Shown: piece after piece, positions 36,045 to 47,163 of the stretch
Layout of the letters: every line of letters starts with the position of its first letter
How positions within the stretch are numbered: position 1 is the first letter of the stretch
Assembly: GCF_016741775.1 (NCBI RefSeq)
Contig: NZ_JAERRK010000034.1
Coordinates: forward strand, 1 to 48,821
DNA from: Streptomyces actinomycinicus
Lineage (GTDB): Bacteria; Actinomycetota; Actinomycetes; Streptomycetales; Streptomycetaceae
DNA length: 48,821 nucleotides
Reading direction: 5' to 3'
Program-made: the position numbers and the translations under genes
Notes under the pieces: model-generated
What the model was told of the DNA's origin: nothing
The model's database searches: none
What the model saw: only the letters and a program-made list of their open reading frames with translations

Positions 36045-37265
36045 ATGGCAGGCCCTGACGACCTCGCTTTCGACCCCTGGGACCCGGAGTTCCTCGCGGA
36101 CCCCTACCCCGCCTACGCCGAGCTGCGGGCACGCGGCCGGGTGATCCGGTACGAGCCGACGGACCAGTGGCTGGTCCCGCGTCACGCGGACGTCTCGGCG
36201 CTGCTGCGCGACCGCCGCCTCGGCCGCACCTACCGGCACCGGTTCACGCACGAGGACTTCGGCCGTACCCCGCCGCCGCCCGAGCACGAGCCGTTCCACA
36301 CCCTCAACGACCACGGCATGCTCGACCTGGAACCGCCGGACCACACCCGGATCCGGCGTCTGGTGTCGAAGGCGTTCACCCCGCGCACGGTGGAGCGGCT
36401 GAAGCCGTACGTGCACGGGCTGGCGAACGAGCTGGTGGGGAAGCTGGTGGAGGCCGGCGGCGGGGATCTGCTGACGGACGTGGCGGAGCCGCTGCCCGTG
36501 GCCGTGATCGCCGAGATGCTCGGCATCCCCGAGGCGGACCGGGCACAGCTGCGGCCGTGGTCGGCCGACATCTGCGGGATGTACGAGCTGAACCCGTCCG
36601 AGGAGACGGCGGGCAAGGCGGTGCGCGCGTCGGCCGAGTTCTCGGACTACCTCCGCGGGCTGATCGCCGAGCGCCGCAAGGAGCCGGGCGACGACCTGAT
36701 CTCCGGGCTCATCGCCGCGCACGACGAGGGCGACCGGCTCACCGAGCAGGAGATGGTCTCCACGGCCGTCCTGCTGCTCAACGCCGGCCACGAGGCGACC
36801 GTCAACGCCACGGTCAACGGCTGGTACGCCCTGTTCCGCAACCCCGGCCGGCTCGCCGAGCTGCGCGCCGACCACTCCCTGGTCCCCTCCGCGATCGAAG
36901 AGCTGATGCGCTACGACACCCCGCTCCAGCTCTTCGAGCGGTGGGTCCTGGAGGACATCGAGATCGACGGCACGACGATCCCCCGGGGCGCGGAGATCGC
37001 CATGCTCTTCGGCTCCGCCAACCACGATCCCGCGGTCTTCGACCGGCCCGGGCGTCTGGACCTCGCCCGCACCGACAACCCGCACATCTCCTTCAGCGCG
37101 GGCATCCACTACTGCATCGGCGCCCCGCTGGCCCGCATCGAACTGGCCGCCTCCATGACGGCCCTCCTGGAACAGGCCCCGACCCTGAGCCTGAAGACGG
37201 CCCCGACCCGCAAGCCGAACTTCGTCATCCGCGGCCTGACCGCCCTCCACGTCGAAACGGGGTGA
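36045..37265 (+). CDS. Cytochrome P450 (CYP107-like)
   Basis: 406 residues from ATG 36045. Class I bacterial P450: I-helix LLNAGHEATVNATVNG, K-helix EELMRYDTPLQ (ExxR), and the haem loop FSAGIHYCIGAPLARIE with Cys near residue 357. The sequence recalls CYP107U-type proteins found in this chromosomal position in S. coelicolor (from memory). It hydroxylates an unknown small molecule. No ferredoxin gene is adjacent, so it must use a general redox partner. Confidence 0.92.
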   Translation: MAGPDDLAFDPWDPEFLADPYPAYAELRARGRVIRYEPTDQWLVPRHADVSALLRDRRLGRTYRHRFTHEDFGRTPPPPEHEPFHTLNDHGMLDLEPPDHTRIRRLVSKAFTPRTVERLKPYVHGLANELVGKLVEAGGGDLLTDVAEPLPVAVIAEMLGIPEADRAQLRPWSADICGMYELNPSEETAGKAVRASAEFSDYLRGLIAERRKEPGDDLISGLIAAHDEGDRLTEQEMVSTAVLLLNAGHEATVNATVNGWYALFRNPGRLAELRADHSLVPSAIEELMRYDTPLQLFERWVLEDIEIDGTTIPRGAEIAMLFGSANHDPAVFDRPGRLDLARTDNPHISFSAGIHYCIGAPLARIELAASMTALLEQAPTLSLKTAPTRKPNFVIRGLTALHVETG

Positions 37266-37326
37266 TCCGCGCCCGGCCCCGACGCGCCGCGTGAGGGGGG
37301 CGGGGAACGGCGCGACCGGCCACGAC

Positions 37327-37368
37327 GATGCGGCAGCCGGACGCCGGCGTCCAGCGCCCCGGCGCATC
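37327..37368. terminator. Palindromic region between convergent P450 and permease genes
   Basis: A perfect 14-bp palindrome GGACGCCGGCGTCC (37339-37352) is nested inside outer arms GATGCG/CGCATC (37327-37332, 37363-37368). It probably ends both genes. Confidence 0.55.
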
Positions 37369-37407
37369 GCCGCACCGCCGCCCCCGCGCACCCCGCGGAG
37401 CGCGAGG

Positions 37408-38919
37408 TCACCGCTCCTTGGTCTCCTCAAGCACCGTCCGCCCCAGCAGCGCGTACCGCTCAGGGGACCGGCGCTTGAGGTACTGCGCACAGCCGATCCC
37501 CGTGCCCGCGACCAGCGCCACCAGCCACGGCGTGGCCCTCAGCACCAGTGAGCCGGACTCGGGGCCGGCGGCCACGCTCATGTTGGACACCAGCAGCACC
37601 ACGACCGCGAGCATCGCGATGCCGCCCACGAGGGGCGCGGTGAAGGTGCGGAACCAGTGGCGGCTCTCGGGGTGGTGGGAGCGGAAGTACACCAGGACCG
37701 CGAACGAGCAGACGGCCTGGACGACGAGGATCGCCATGGTGCCGAGGATGGCGAGCAGCACGTACGTGCCGGTGTACGGGTCCTTGCCCGCGGCCCAGAA
37801 CGCGCCGATCAGCACCGCGCTGACGACCGTCTGCACCAGGCCCGCGATGTGCGGGGAGCCGTGCCGGGCGTGGGTGCGCCCGATCGTGTTCCGCAGCGAC
37901 GGCAGGACACCCTCCCGCCCCAGGGCGTACAGATAGCGGGCGGCGCAGTTGTGGAAGGCCATTCCGCAGGCCAGCGAGCCGGTGATCATCAGCCATTGCA
38001 TGACGTCGACGGCCCAGTGGCCCACGTAGCGCTCGGTCGGGTCGAAGAACATCGCGAGCGGGTTGGCGGACGAAGCGGCCCGCACGGCCTCCGCCTCGCC
38101 GTTGCCGGTGATGGCCATCCAGGAGACGAGGACGTAGAAGACGCCGACGCCGAGCACGCTGATCATCGTCGCCTTCGGGATGATCTTCTTCGGGTCGCGG
38201 GACTCCTCGCCGTACATCGCCGTCGACTCGAAGCCGACCCACGACCAGAAGGCGAAGAACAGCCCGAGGCCGGCGGAGGTGCCCTTGAACGCGTTGACGG
38301 GGTTGACCGGCGCGAAGGTGAACCCGTGCGGCCCGCCGCCGTGGAAGGCCACGGACACCGCCATGGCCGCCAGCACGGTGACCTCGGTCGCCAGCAGCAC
38401 CACCAGCAGCTTCTCGGCGACGCTCACCCCGAACCAGGTGCCGGTGGCGTTGACGGCCAGCATCAGCAGCGCGAAGGCCCACCAGGGCACGTCGAGCCCG
38501 GTCTGGTCGTTCAGCGTGGTCGTCGCGAAGGTCGAGAAGATGCCGATCAGGGCCGGCTCGAAGACCACGTACGCGAAGGTCGCGAGCAGGCCGGAGGCGA
38601 GGCCGACGGTGCGGCCGAGCCCGTAGGAGATGAAGCCGTAGAAGGCGCCGGTCGACGTGATGTGCTTCGCCATCGACGTAAAACCGACGGAAAAGATTGC
38701 CAGGACGACCATTGCGACGAGATAGCTCGCGGGCGCTCCGACGCCATTGCCGGACGACACCATGAAGGGCACGTTGCCGGTCATCGCGGTGATCGGCGCG
38801 GCGGTGGCGACCGCCATGAACACCACGCCGAGCAGGCCGACTGCATTGGGTTTCAGTCGGTGCACCGTTCCGTCGTCACCGCTCCTGGTCGCCGGGGCGA
38901 CGCCCTCGTCCACAGCCAT
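37408..38919 (-). CDS. APC family amino acid permease
   Basis: 503 residues from ATG 38919. About twelve transmembrane helices with APC signature features: GLLGVVFMAVATAAPITAMT, the FKGTSAGLGLFFAFWSWVGF and ESTAMYGEESRDPKKIIPKA segments, and late helices with a YLYALGREGVLPS loop. It imports an amino acid or amine; the substrate cannot be told. The gene has its own region upstream (38920-39026), which contains an AT-rich stretch at 39006-39017. Confidence 0.9.
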   Translation of the reverse strand: MAVDEGVAPATRSGDDGTVHRLKPNAVGLLGVVFMAVATAAPITAMTGNVPFMVSSGNGVGAPASYLVAMVVLAIFSVGFTSMAKHITSTGAFYGFISYGLGRTVGLASGLLATFAYVVFEPALIGIFSTFATTTLNDQTGLDVPWWAFALLMLAVNATGTWFGVSVAEKLLVVLLATEVTVLAAMAVSVAFHGGGPHGFTFAPVNPVNAFKGTSAGLGLFFAFWSWVGFESTAMYGEESRDPKKIIPKATMISVLGVGVFYVLVSWMAITGNGEAEAVRAASSANPLAMFFDPTERYVGHWAVDVMQWLMITGSLACGMAFHNCAARYLYALGREGVLPSLRNTIGRTHARHGSPHIAGLVQTVVSAVLIGAFWAAGKDPYTGTYVLLAILGTMAILVVQAVCSFAVLVYFRSHHPESRHWFRTFTAPLVGGIAMLAVVVLLVSNMSVAAGPESGSLVLRATPWLVALVAGTGIGCAQYLKRRSPERYALLGRTVLEETKER

Positions 38920-39026
38920 GGGTGGCCCCTTCCGTGTCCTGTCCGCGGGTCCTGATGGAGCAGGATGGTGGATCAGGGAGGCCCACGGGAAGGGGTCGGG
39001 CAGGTTAAATATTTGTCACCAGACCA

Positions 39027-39887
39027 TTAGAGGGGTGTGCGGGCCCCGTCTCGCACCGAGGGGAGCACCAGCCCCCAGGCCGACTCCGCCACCCGCCACG
39101 TCCGTCTGCGCACCGGTCCGGAGACCGTCGCGTCCGCCCGGTAGCGGAAGTCCGGCCCGGTGACCGTCACCGCCCGGCCGGAGGCCAGCAGGGGGGTCGC
39201 CTCCGCGCCCACGGACAGGGGCCGTACCTCCACCGAGGCCGTGCCGCCCGTGCCCGGCGTCACCGACACCGCCTCGACCGGCTGGTCCAGATCCACCACC
39301 GGCTCCCCGTCGACCTCCACGCGCAGCCGCGTGGGCCCGGGGGCGGGCACCGCGGGCAGCCGCGTCGGGCGCGGGGCGAGGGTGCGGACCAGGGAGCGGT
39401 ACCAGAGCCGGCCCGAGGAGACCGGTACCGGCTGCCGGGCGGCCGCCCGCACCGGAGCCGGCGGGATGCCCAGGGCGCCCAGCACCACCCCGTCGCTGTC
39501 GTCGACCAGCAGGTCCAGGCGCCGCTCGGCCCCGTCCAGCACGGCCCGTGCCGCCGCCACCGCGCCGCCTGGCACGCCGAGCGACTCGGCCAGCGCCGTG
39601 TCGCCCACCGGCACCACCGACAGCGCGCATCCGGCCAGCTCCCGCTGCCGGTGCAGCAGGGTCACGGTCTGCACCAGGGCCCGTCCGTCGCCGATCACCA
39701 CCGGCCGCCGGGACCCCCTCCGGCCCAGCGCCCGGGCGAATTCCTCCGGCCCTTCCGGGAGGCACACCTTGGCCGCAGCACCCGCGCTGAGCACGTCTTT
39801 CGCGATCCTTACGGACTCCCCGTCCAGTTGCCGTGCCGCCGGATCGATGATCACCAGCAGCTGATCGGACGTCGCGAAAGTCGCCAC
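39027..39887 (-). CDS. Diacylglycerol kinase-like protein with degenerate active site
   Basis: 286 residues from GTG 39887. The fold resembles the diacylglycerol/lipid kinase catalytic family: SDQLLVIIDPAARQLDGESV, PVVIGDGRALVQTVTLLHRQ at the GGDGT position and SVVPVGDTALAESLGVPG at the PxGTxND position. Both key motifs are altered (GDGR for GDGT, VGDTAL for GTANDF), so phosphotransfer is doubtful. It may be a lipid-binding or regulatory paralog. It diverges from purA. Confidence 0.65.
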   Translation of the reverse strand: MATFATSDQLLVIIDPAARQLDGESVRIAKDVLSAGAAAKVCLPEGPEEFARALGRRGSRRPVVIGDGRALVQTVTLLHRQRELAGCALSVVPVGDTALAESLGVPGGAVAAARAVLDGAERRLDLLVDDSDGVVLGALGIPPAPVRAAARQPVPVSSGRLWYRSLVRTLAPRPTRLPAVPAPGPTRLRVEVDGEPVVDLDQPVEAVSVTPGTGGTASVEVRPLSVGAEATPLLASGRAVTVTGPDFRYRADATVSGPVRRRTWRVAESAWGLVLPSVRDGARTPL

Positions 39888-39929
39888 CTCGGTCCTGCCT
39901 CGCTTCCTCGGGTAGCATCTTTGTGCAAG

Positions 39930-39957
39930 AGCCCCTTGCGCTATTGCGCCAGGGGCT
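39930..39957 (+). promoter_or_regulatory. Hairpin in the purA upstream region
   Basis: AGCCCCTTGCGC (39930-39941) pairs with GCGCCAGGGGCT (39946-39957), one mismatch, loop TATT. A TAGCAT box at 39913-39918 precedes it. The gap 39888-40084 lies between divergent genes, so a terminator-like hairpin there could be a purA leader attenuator or the end of a short RNA. Confidence 0.4.
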
Positions 39958-40084
39958 TCGTCTATTCCGGGGCATCCGGTCCGACGGTTGTGCGACCAAC
40001 GGCGGTCGCGGTGGTACGCGGCGGTGAACCTTACGCCCACGCCCCCGACCTTGGACATGCCCCGCCCGGAAGGGGTGTACGCGC

Positions 40085-41368
40085 GTGCCCGCACTTGTGC
40101 TGCTCGGTGCTCAGTGGGGTGACGAAGGCAAGGGAAAGGCGACGGATCTCCTCGGTGGATCCGTCGACTACGTGGTGCGTTACCAGGGCGGCAACAACGC
40201 CGGCCACACGGTCGTCGTCGGTGACCAGAAGTACGCACTGCACCTGCTCCCTTCCGGAATCCTCTCGCCCGGCTGTACGCCGGTCATCGGCAACGGTGTC
40301 GTCGTCGACCCGTCGGTCCTGCTCTCCGAGCTGAGCGGTCTGAACGAGCGTGGCGTCGACACGTCCAAGCTCCTGATCAGCGGTAACGCGCACATCATCA
40401 CGCCGTACAACGTGACCGTCGACAAGGTGACGGAACGCTTCCTCGGCAAGCGCAAGATCGGTACGACCGGCCGCGGCATCGGCCCGACCTACGCGGACAA
40501 GATCAACCGCGTGGGCATCCGGGTGCAGGACCTGTACGACGAGTCGATCCTCCAGCAGAAGGTGGAGGCCGCTCTCGACGTCAAGAACCAGGTCCTCACC
40601 AAGCTGTACAACCGGCGGGCCATCACCGCCGACCAGGTGGTCGAGGAGCTGCTGGGCTACGCCGAGCAGATCGAGCCGTACGTCGCCGACACCGTCCTGA
40701 TCCTGAACCAGGCGCTGGAGGACGACAAGGTCGTGCTGTTCGAGGGCGGCCAGGGCACGCTCCTGGACATCGACCACGGCACGTACCCCTTCGTCACCTC
40801 CAGCAACCCGACCGCGGGCGGTGCCTGCACGGGCGCCGGCGTGGGTCCGACGAAGATCAGCCGGGTCATCGGCATCCTCAAGGCGTACACGACCCGGGTC
40901 GGCGCCGGCCCGTTCCCGACCGAGCTGTTCGACGAGGACGGCGAGGCGCTGCGCCGGATCGGCGGCGAGCGGGGCGTGACCACCGGCCGTGACCGCCGCT
41001 GCGGCTGGTTCGACGCGGTCATCGCCCGCTACGCGACCCGCGTCAACGGCCTGACCGACTTCTTCCTCACCAAGCTGGACGTGCTGACCGGCTGGGAGCA
41101 GATCCCGGTGTGCGTGGCGTACGAGATCGACGGCAAGCGCGTCGAGGAGCTGCCGTACTCGCAGACCGACTTCCACCACGCGAAGCCGGTGTACGAGATG
41201 CTGCCGGGCTGGAGCGAGGACATCAGCAAGGCGAAGACCTTCTCCGACCTGCCGAAGAACGCCCAGGCGTACGTCAAGGCGCTGGAGGAGATGTCCGGCG
41301 CCCCGATCTCCGCGATCGGCGTGGGCCCGGGCCGGGACGAGACCATCGAGATCAACTCGTTCCTGTAG
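40085..41368 (+). CDS. purA: Adenylosuccinate synthetase
   Basis: 427 residues from GTG 40085. GTP-binding and IMP-binding motifs: VLLGAQWGDEGKGKATDLL, NNAGHTVVVGDQKYALHLLP, GTTGRGIGPTYADK, GGQGTLLDIDHGTYPFVTSS and ERGVTTGRDRRCGWFDAV. It joins IMP and aspartate with GTP in AMP synthesis. A 13-bp hairpin terminator follows. The leader carries a separate hairpin (39930-39957). Confidence 0.97.
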   Translation: MPALVLLGAQWGDEGKGKATDLLGGSVDYVVRYQGGNNAGHTVVVGDQKYALHLLPSGILSPGCTPVIGNGVVVDPSVLLSELSGLNERGVDTSKLLISGNAHIITPYNVTVDKVTERFLGKRKIGTTGRGIGPTYADKINRVGIRVQDLYDESILQQKVEAALDVKNQVLTKLYNRRAITADQVVEELLGYAEQIEPYVADTVLILNQALEDDKVVLFEGGQGTLLDIDHGTYPFVTSSNPTAGGACTGAGVGPTKISRVIGILKAYTTRVGAGPFPTELFDEDGEALRRIGGERGVTTGRDRRCGWFDAVIARYATRVNGLTDFFLTKLDVLTGWEQIPVCVAYEIDGKRVEELPYSQTDFHHAKPVYEMLPGWSEDISKAKTFSDLPKNAQAYVKALEEMSGAPISAIGVGPGRDETIEINSFL

Positions 41369-41397
41369 GCCGCAGCCGCAGCCGCAGCACAGCGGTG

Positions 41398-41440
41398 CCG
41401 CCCGCCGGTCCGCCCTTCCCGGGGCGTGACCGGCGGGCGG
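41398..41440 (+). terminator. Hairpin terminator after purA
   Basis: A perfect 13-bp stem CCGCCCGCCGGTC (41398-41410) with 41428-41440, a 17-nt loop and TTCTTT downstream. Confidence 0.8.
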
Positions 41441-41473
41441 TTCTTTCCCGGGGACCCGGTGGACAATGGACCC

Positions 41474-41701
41474 ATGAGCGTCCACCGGAGCGCACTGTGC
41501 CGGGGACCGTACGGCGGCGAAGGCGCCGCGGCCGGCGGGACGGGCTGCTCCGACCCGGCGATCTTCGAGGTGGCCCGGCACGGCAGGCCTCCGCTGCCGG
41601 TGTGCCCGGTGCACCTCGGCCCGGCGCTGCTGATGGCGAGCGGGGTGCTGTGGCCCCCTGAGATCAGGCTCATCGGCCGCGTGACCGGCCTCAGGCCGTA
41701 G
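41474..41701 (+). CDS. Small hypothetical protein
   Basis: 75 residues from ATG 41474, with no clear ribosome site (possibly leaderless). Three cysteines and a CPVHLGPALLMASG segment (C44-x2-H) suggest a small metal-binding protein, but this is weak. It is separated from purA by a terminator and converges on the gene at 41777. Codon bias supports it as real. Confidence 0.55.
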   Translation: MSVHRSALCRGPYGGEGAAAGGTGCSDPAIFEVARHGRPPLPVCPVHLGPALLMASGVLWPPEIRLIGRVTGLRP

Positions 41702-41776
41702 CGGCCCGCGGCGGCGGCGCGGCTGCCGCGGCACGGCCCGGTTCGGGGCGAGCCGTGACCGGGGCCGGCCCGGCGG

Positions 41777-42427
41777 TCAGCTGAACACGATCATCGAGCC
41801 CTGCGCCAGGGACCGGGTGGCGGCCGCGTGCAGGCCGAGCCACACATGGCGTTCGCGGGCGAAGGGGCTGGGGTCGTAGGGGGCCGGGACGGCCGGTTCC
41901 TCCAGCTCGGTCGGGGCCGTCGGCGGGGCCGGGGCCGCCGGGGGGTTCGCCGGGTCGATGCCGATCGTCGGAGCCACGTACTGCAGTTCCCGGAGCAGGG
42001 TCTGGGCACTGCCCAGGGGGCCGCCGCCCGCGAGGAGATCCTCGTTCGACAAAGGGTGCGGGAAGTCGACCGGGACGTACGCGCCCGCGTGGTCGTAGTG
42101 CCACACCAGGTGGGACTGCTGCGCCGTGGACTCGAACATCTCCAGCAACTGCTCGTAGTCGCCGCCCAGTTCGTCCACCGGGGTCACCGGCAGGCCGCAG
42201 ACCTGGAGCAGGTAGGCCCGGCGCAGGAAGTGCAGGGCGTCGTAGTCGAAACCGGCGACCGGGGCGACGTCACCGGACAGGCCCGGCATGTACTGGTACA
42301 CCGGCACCAGCGGCAGGCCGGCGTCGGTCAGTGCCTTGTTGTACTGCGCGAGTTCCTCGGCGAAGGGGTTGTCCGGGGTGTGGCACAACACGTCCACGAG
42401 CGGTACCAGCCACAGGTCACAGGCCAA
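41777..42427 (-). CDS. Hypothetical protein
   Basis: 216 residues from TTG 42427; GAGGAG lies seven bases upstream, which decides against the upstream ATG at 42466. The protein starts ACDLWLVPLVDVLCHTPDN, contains FDYDALHFLRRAYLLQVCG, EQLLEMFESTAQQSHLVWHY and a Pro/Ala-rich stretch, and ends FARERHVWLGLHAAATRSLA. No family is recognised. It is soluble and without a signal. It is followed on the same strand by nothing before purA. Confidence 0.7.
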   Translation of the reverse strand: MACDLWLVPLVDVLCHTPDNPFAEELAQYNKALTDAGLPLVPVYQYMPGLSGDVAPVAGFDYDALHFLRRAYLLQVCGLPVTPVDELGGDYEQLLEMFESTAQQSHLVWHYDHAGAYVPVDFPHPLSNEDLLAGGGPLGSAQTLLRELQYVAPTIGIDPANPPAAPAPPTAPTELEEPAVPAPYDPSPFARERHVWLGLHAAATRSLAQGSMIVFS

Positions 42428-42491
42428 AAGAGGGCTCCTCGCATCGGCGGGCGCACGGTCACGCACGGCAGCAGGTGGTCAGGGCAGGGTA

Positions 42492-42527
42492 GTCCGTACG
42501 GCCCCGGAGCGGCTCCCCCGTGCGGAC
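42492..42527 (-). terminator. Hairpin terminator after gntR
   Basis: On the minus strand GTCCGCACGG and CCGTACGGAC form a 10-base stem with one mismatch, just past the gntR stop at 42540. Confidence 0.5.
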
Positions 42528-42539
42528 CGTACCGGTCAC

Positions 42540-43235
42540 TTACCCGTTGGTCAGGTGTTCCAGCAGTGTCAGCGTCTGGGTGTTGGAGGCGGCGACGATC
42601 GTCCGGGCGGTCTCGGCGTCGCGGCGGGCCAGCGCGTCGACCAGTTCGGTGTGCCCGGCCCAGAGCCGGCCGCGCAGGTCGGGCAGGCGGAGCAGGTACT
42701 GCACCGCGCAGACCCAGGACTGGACGCGCAGGCGGTGCAGGAAGTCGGCGAGGTAGGGGTTGCCGAACAGGGCGCTCAGCTCGCGCCAGAACCGCAGGTC
42801 GTAGCCGATCAGGATGGTGAGGTCACCGGCGGCCGCGGCCCGCTGGGCCTCCTCGCCGCGTCGCCGCACGGTGGTCAGGGCCGCGGCCGTGCGCGGGTCC
42901 TCGGGCGGGGTGTGGAAGGCGGGGTGGCCTTCGGCGAGGGCCTGGAACATGCCGTCGGTGACCAGGCCGCGAGCCTCGATCATGTTCCGGTAGTCGGCGA
43001 CCGAGTACTCGGGCACACGGAAACCGCGGTGCTGGTCGGCCTCCAGGATGCCCTGTGCGGACAGGTCGACCAGCGCCTCGCGGACCGGGGTGGCGGAGAC
43101 GCCGTACTGGTCGGCGATCTCCCTGACCGTGAACGCCCGGCCCGGACGCAGCCGCCCGGCCAGCACCTCGTCACGGAGCGCGTCCGCGATCTGCTGACGC
43201 AGGGTGCTGCGCGTCACGGCGCCGTTGCCGGGCAT
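42540..43235 (-). CDS. GntR-family transcriptional regulator (FadR/FCD type)
   Basis: 231 residues from ATG 43235 with GGAGAGG about nine bases upstream; an in-frame upstream start would lie far outside a good ribosome site. N-terminal winged helix: RPGRAFTVREIADQYGVSAT and PVREALVDLSAQGILE, then the FCD effector domain (YRNMIEARGLVTDGMFQAL, FWRELSALFGNPYLADFLHR). It is 114 bp downstream of the class III aminotransferase on the same strand, so it probably controls that gene in response to an amine or carboxylate. Confidence 0.9.
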   Translation of the reverse strand: MPGNGAVTRSTLRQQIADALRDEVLAGRLRPGRAFTVREIADQYGVSATPVREALVDLSAQGILEADQHRGFRVPEYSVADYRNMIEARGLVTDGMFQALAEGHPAFHTPPEDPRTAAALTTVRRRGEEAQRAAAAGDLTILIGYDLRFWRELSALFGNPYLADFLHRLRVQSWVCAVQYLLRLPDLRGRLWAGHTELVDALARRDAETARTIVAASNTQTLTLLEHLTNG

Positions 43236-43251
43236 GGTCCGGGCCTCTCCT

Positions 43252-43306
43252 ACGTGCTCGTGAGTGTCCTGTGACGTCACTGTCCTACGACGTCTTACGA
43301 GCACGT
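43252..43306. promoter_or_regulatory. Palindromes between the aminotransferase and gntR
   Basis: ACGTGCTCGT (43252-43261) is perfectly complementary to ACGAGCACGT (43297-43306), and GTGACGTCAC (43271-43280) between them is itself a perfect 10-bp palindrome. The latter fits a GntR-type operator in front of gntR. Confidence 0.5.
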
Positions 43307-43349
43307 CACCTTACGCGTTCGGATCGGCCCGGCGGCAGGCGCGGTACGG

Positions 43350-44705
43350 TCACACGGTGTGTTCGTCGGCGACGCTCAGGGCGGCGTCGAGCGCGGCCAG
43401 GCCCTCCTTCAGCTCGGCCTCGGTCGTGTTGCAGGGCGGGACCACGTGCGTGCGGTTCATGTTCACGAAGGGCCACAGACCGCGCTGCTTGGCGGCAGCG
43501 GCGAAGGCGGCCATGGGGGCGTTCGCCTCGCCGGCCGCGTTGTACGGCACCAGCGGCTCGCGGGTCTCCCGGTTCCTCACCAGGTCCAGCGCCCAGAACA
43601 TGCCGACGCCACGCACCTCGCCGACGCTCGGGTGCCGCTCGGCCAGCTCGGCGAGGGCCGGTCCGACGACGCTCTCGCCGAGCCGCTTGGCGTTCTCGAC
43701 GACGCCCTCCTCCGCCATCACGTTGATCGTGGCGACGGCGGCGGCGCAGGCCAGCGGGTGCCCGGAGTAGGTGAGACCACCCGGGTAGGGACGCTTGCCG
43801 AAGGTCTCGGCGATCTTCTGCGAGATGGCCACGCCGCCGAGCGGCACGTAACCCGAGTTCACGCCCTTGGCGAAGGTCATCAGGTCGGGCACGACACCGA
43901 ACAGGTCGGCCGCGAACCACTCGCCGGTCCGGCCGAACCCGGCCATCACCTCGTCCAGGATGAAGACGATCCCGTACTTGTCGCACAGCTCGCGGACGCC
44001 GGCCAGGTAGCCCGGCGGCGGCACCATGATCCCGGCGGTGCCGGGCACGGTCTCCAGGATGATCGCGGCGACCGTCCCCGGCCCCTCGAAGGCGATCGTC
44101 GTCTCCAGGTGCTCCAGCGCCCGGGCGCACTCCTGCTCCTCGGTCTCGGCGTAGAAGCGGGAGCGGTAGAGGAAGGGGGCCCAGAAGTGGACGACACCGG
44201 CGCCGGCGCTGTCGGAGGCCCAGCGGCGCGGGTCGCCGGTGAGGTTGATGGCCTGCTGGGTGCCGCCGTGGTACGAGCGGTAGGCGGAGAGCACCTTCGG
44301 GCGGCCCGTGTGCAGCCGGGCCATGCGCACCGCGTGCTCGACGGCGTCCGCGCCGCCGTTGGTGAAGAAGATCTTGTCCAGGTCGCCGGGGGTCCGCTCG
44401 GCGATCAGCCGGGCCGCCTCCGAGCGCGCCTCGACGGCGAACGCGGGGGCGAACGTCGTCATCTTCGCGGCCTGCTCCTGGACCGCCGCGACGACCTTGG
44501 GGTGCTGGTAGCCGATGTTGGTGAAGACGAGCCCGCTGGTGAAGTCCAGGTACCGCGTGCCGTCGTAGTCCCAGAAGTACGACCCTTCGGCGCCGGCGAC
44601 GGCGAGCGGGTCGATGAGGTCCTGGGCGGACCAGGAGTGGAAGACGTGCGCACGGTCCGCGGCCTTCACTGCGGCGCCGGTTTCGGGGCTGGGCTGAGGG
44701 GTCAT
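43350..44705 (-). CDS. Class III PLP aminotransferase
   Basis: 451 residues from ATG 44705. A TACCCT box seven bases upstream and no ribosome site suggest a leaderless mRNA. Motifs: YFWDYDGTRYLDFTSGLVFT, FTNGGADAVEHAVRMARL, SYHGGTQQAINLTGD, FILDEVMAGFGRTGEWFA and LMTFAKGVNSGYVPLGGVAI with the PLP lysine near residue 280. Sequence resembles omega-amino-acid/taurine or beta-alanine-pyruvate aminotransferases. It is followed by gntR on the same strand. Confidence 0.88.
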   Translation of the reverse strand: MTPQPSPETGAAVKAADRAHVFHSWSAQDLIDPLAVAGAEGSYFWDYDGTRYLDFTSGLVFTNIGYQHPKVVAAVQEQAAKMTTFAPAFAVEARSEAARLIAERTPGDLDKIFFTNGGADAVEHAVRMARLHTGRPKVLSAYRSYHGGTQQAINLTGDPRRWASDSAGAGVVHFWAPFLYRSRFYAETEEQECARALEHLETTIAFEGPGTVAAIILETVPGTAGIMVPPPGYLAGVRELCDKYGIVFILDEVMAGFGRTGEWFAADLFGVVPDLMTFAKGVNSGYVPLGGVAISQKIAETFGKRPYPGGLTYSGHPLACAAAVATINVMAEEGVVENAKRLGESVVGPALAELAERHPSVGEVRGVGMFWALDLVRNRETREPLVPYNAAGEANAPMAAFAAAAKQRGLWPFVNMNRTHVVPPCNTTEAELKEGLAALDAALSVADEHTV

Positions 44706-44900
44706 GCGGCCGAGGGTAAATGTCCGCGATGCGGAAGCGACATCGGCGTCTTGTTCCGTGGGCAGGGTCAAAGCACGACAGGTTGTCGACGGCCGGGGCC
44801 CAGCCTGTTACGGAACCGTAGACAGCGGTCCGGGCTCCGGCGCCGTACGGCCGCACTATTCTCGTTCGTTGCATACCTATGGGGGGAAGGCGGCGCGGGG

Positions 44901-47021
<2,121 letters not shown>

Positions 47022-47163
47022 CCGTGCGGGAAGCCGACTCGGCTTGCACGTGCGGCCGTTGAACGTCGGGCGAACTTCCGTGGGCGGGTCCCGTCCGGGC
47101 CGGTCCGGACGCGTACCGTGACTCCACCATCATCCGGCTCCGGGGAGTGGCGGGGGCACCCAC

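Noticed and set aside
43359..44900. N-terminal extension of the Ser/Thr kinase frame over the aminotransferase
   Set aside because: The kinase starts at 44901 with its P-loop shortly after; the 510-residue extension is antisense to the class III aminotransferase gene.
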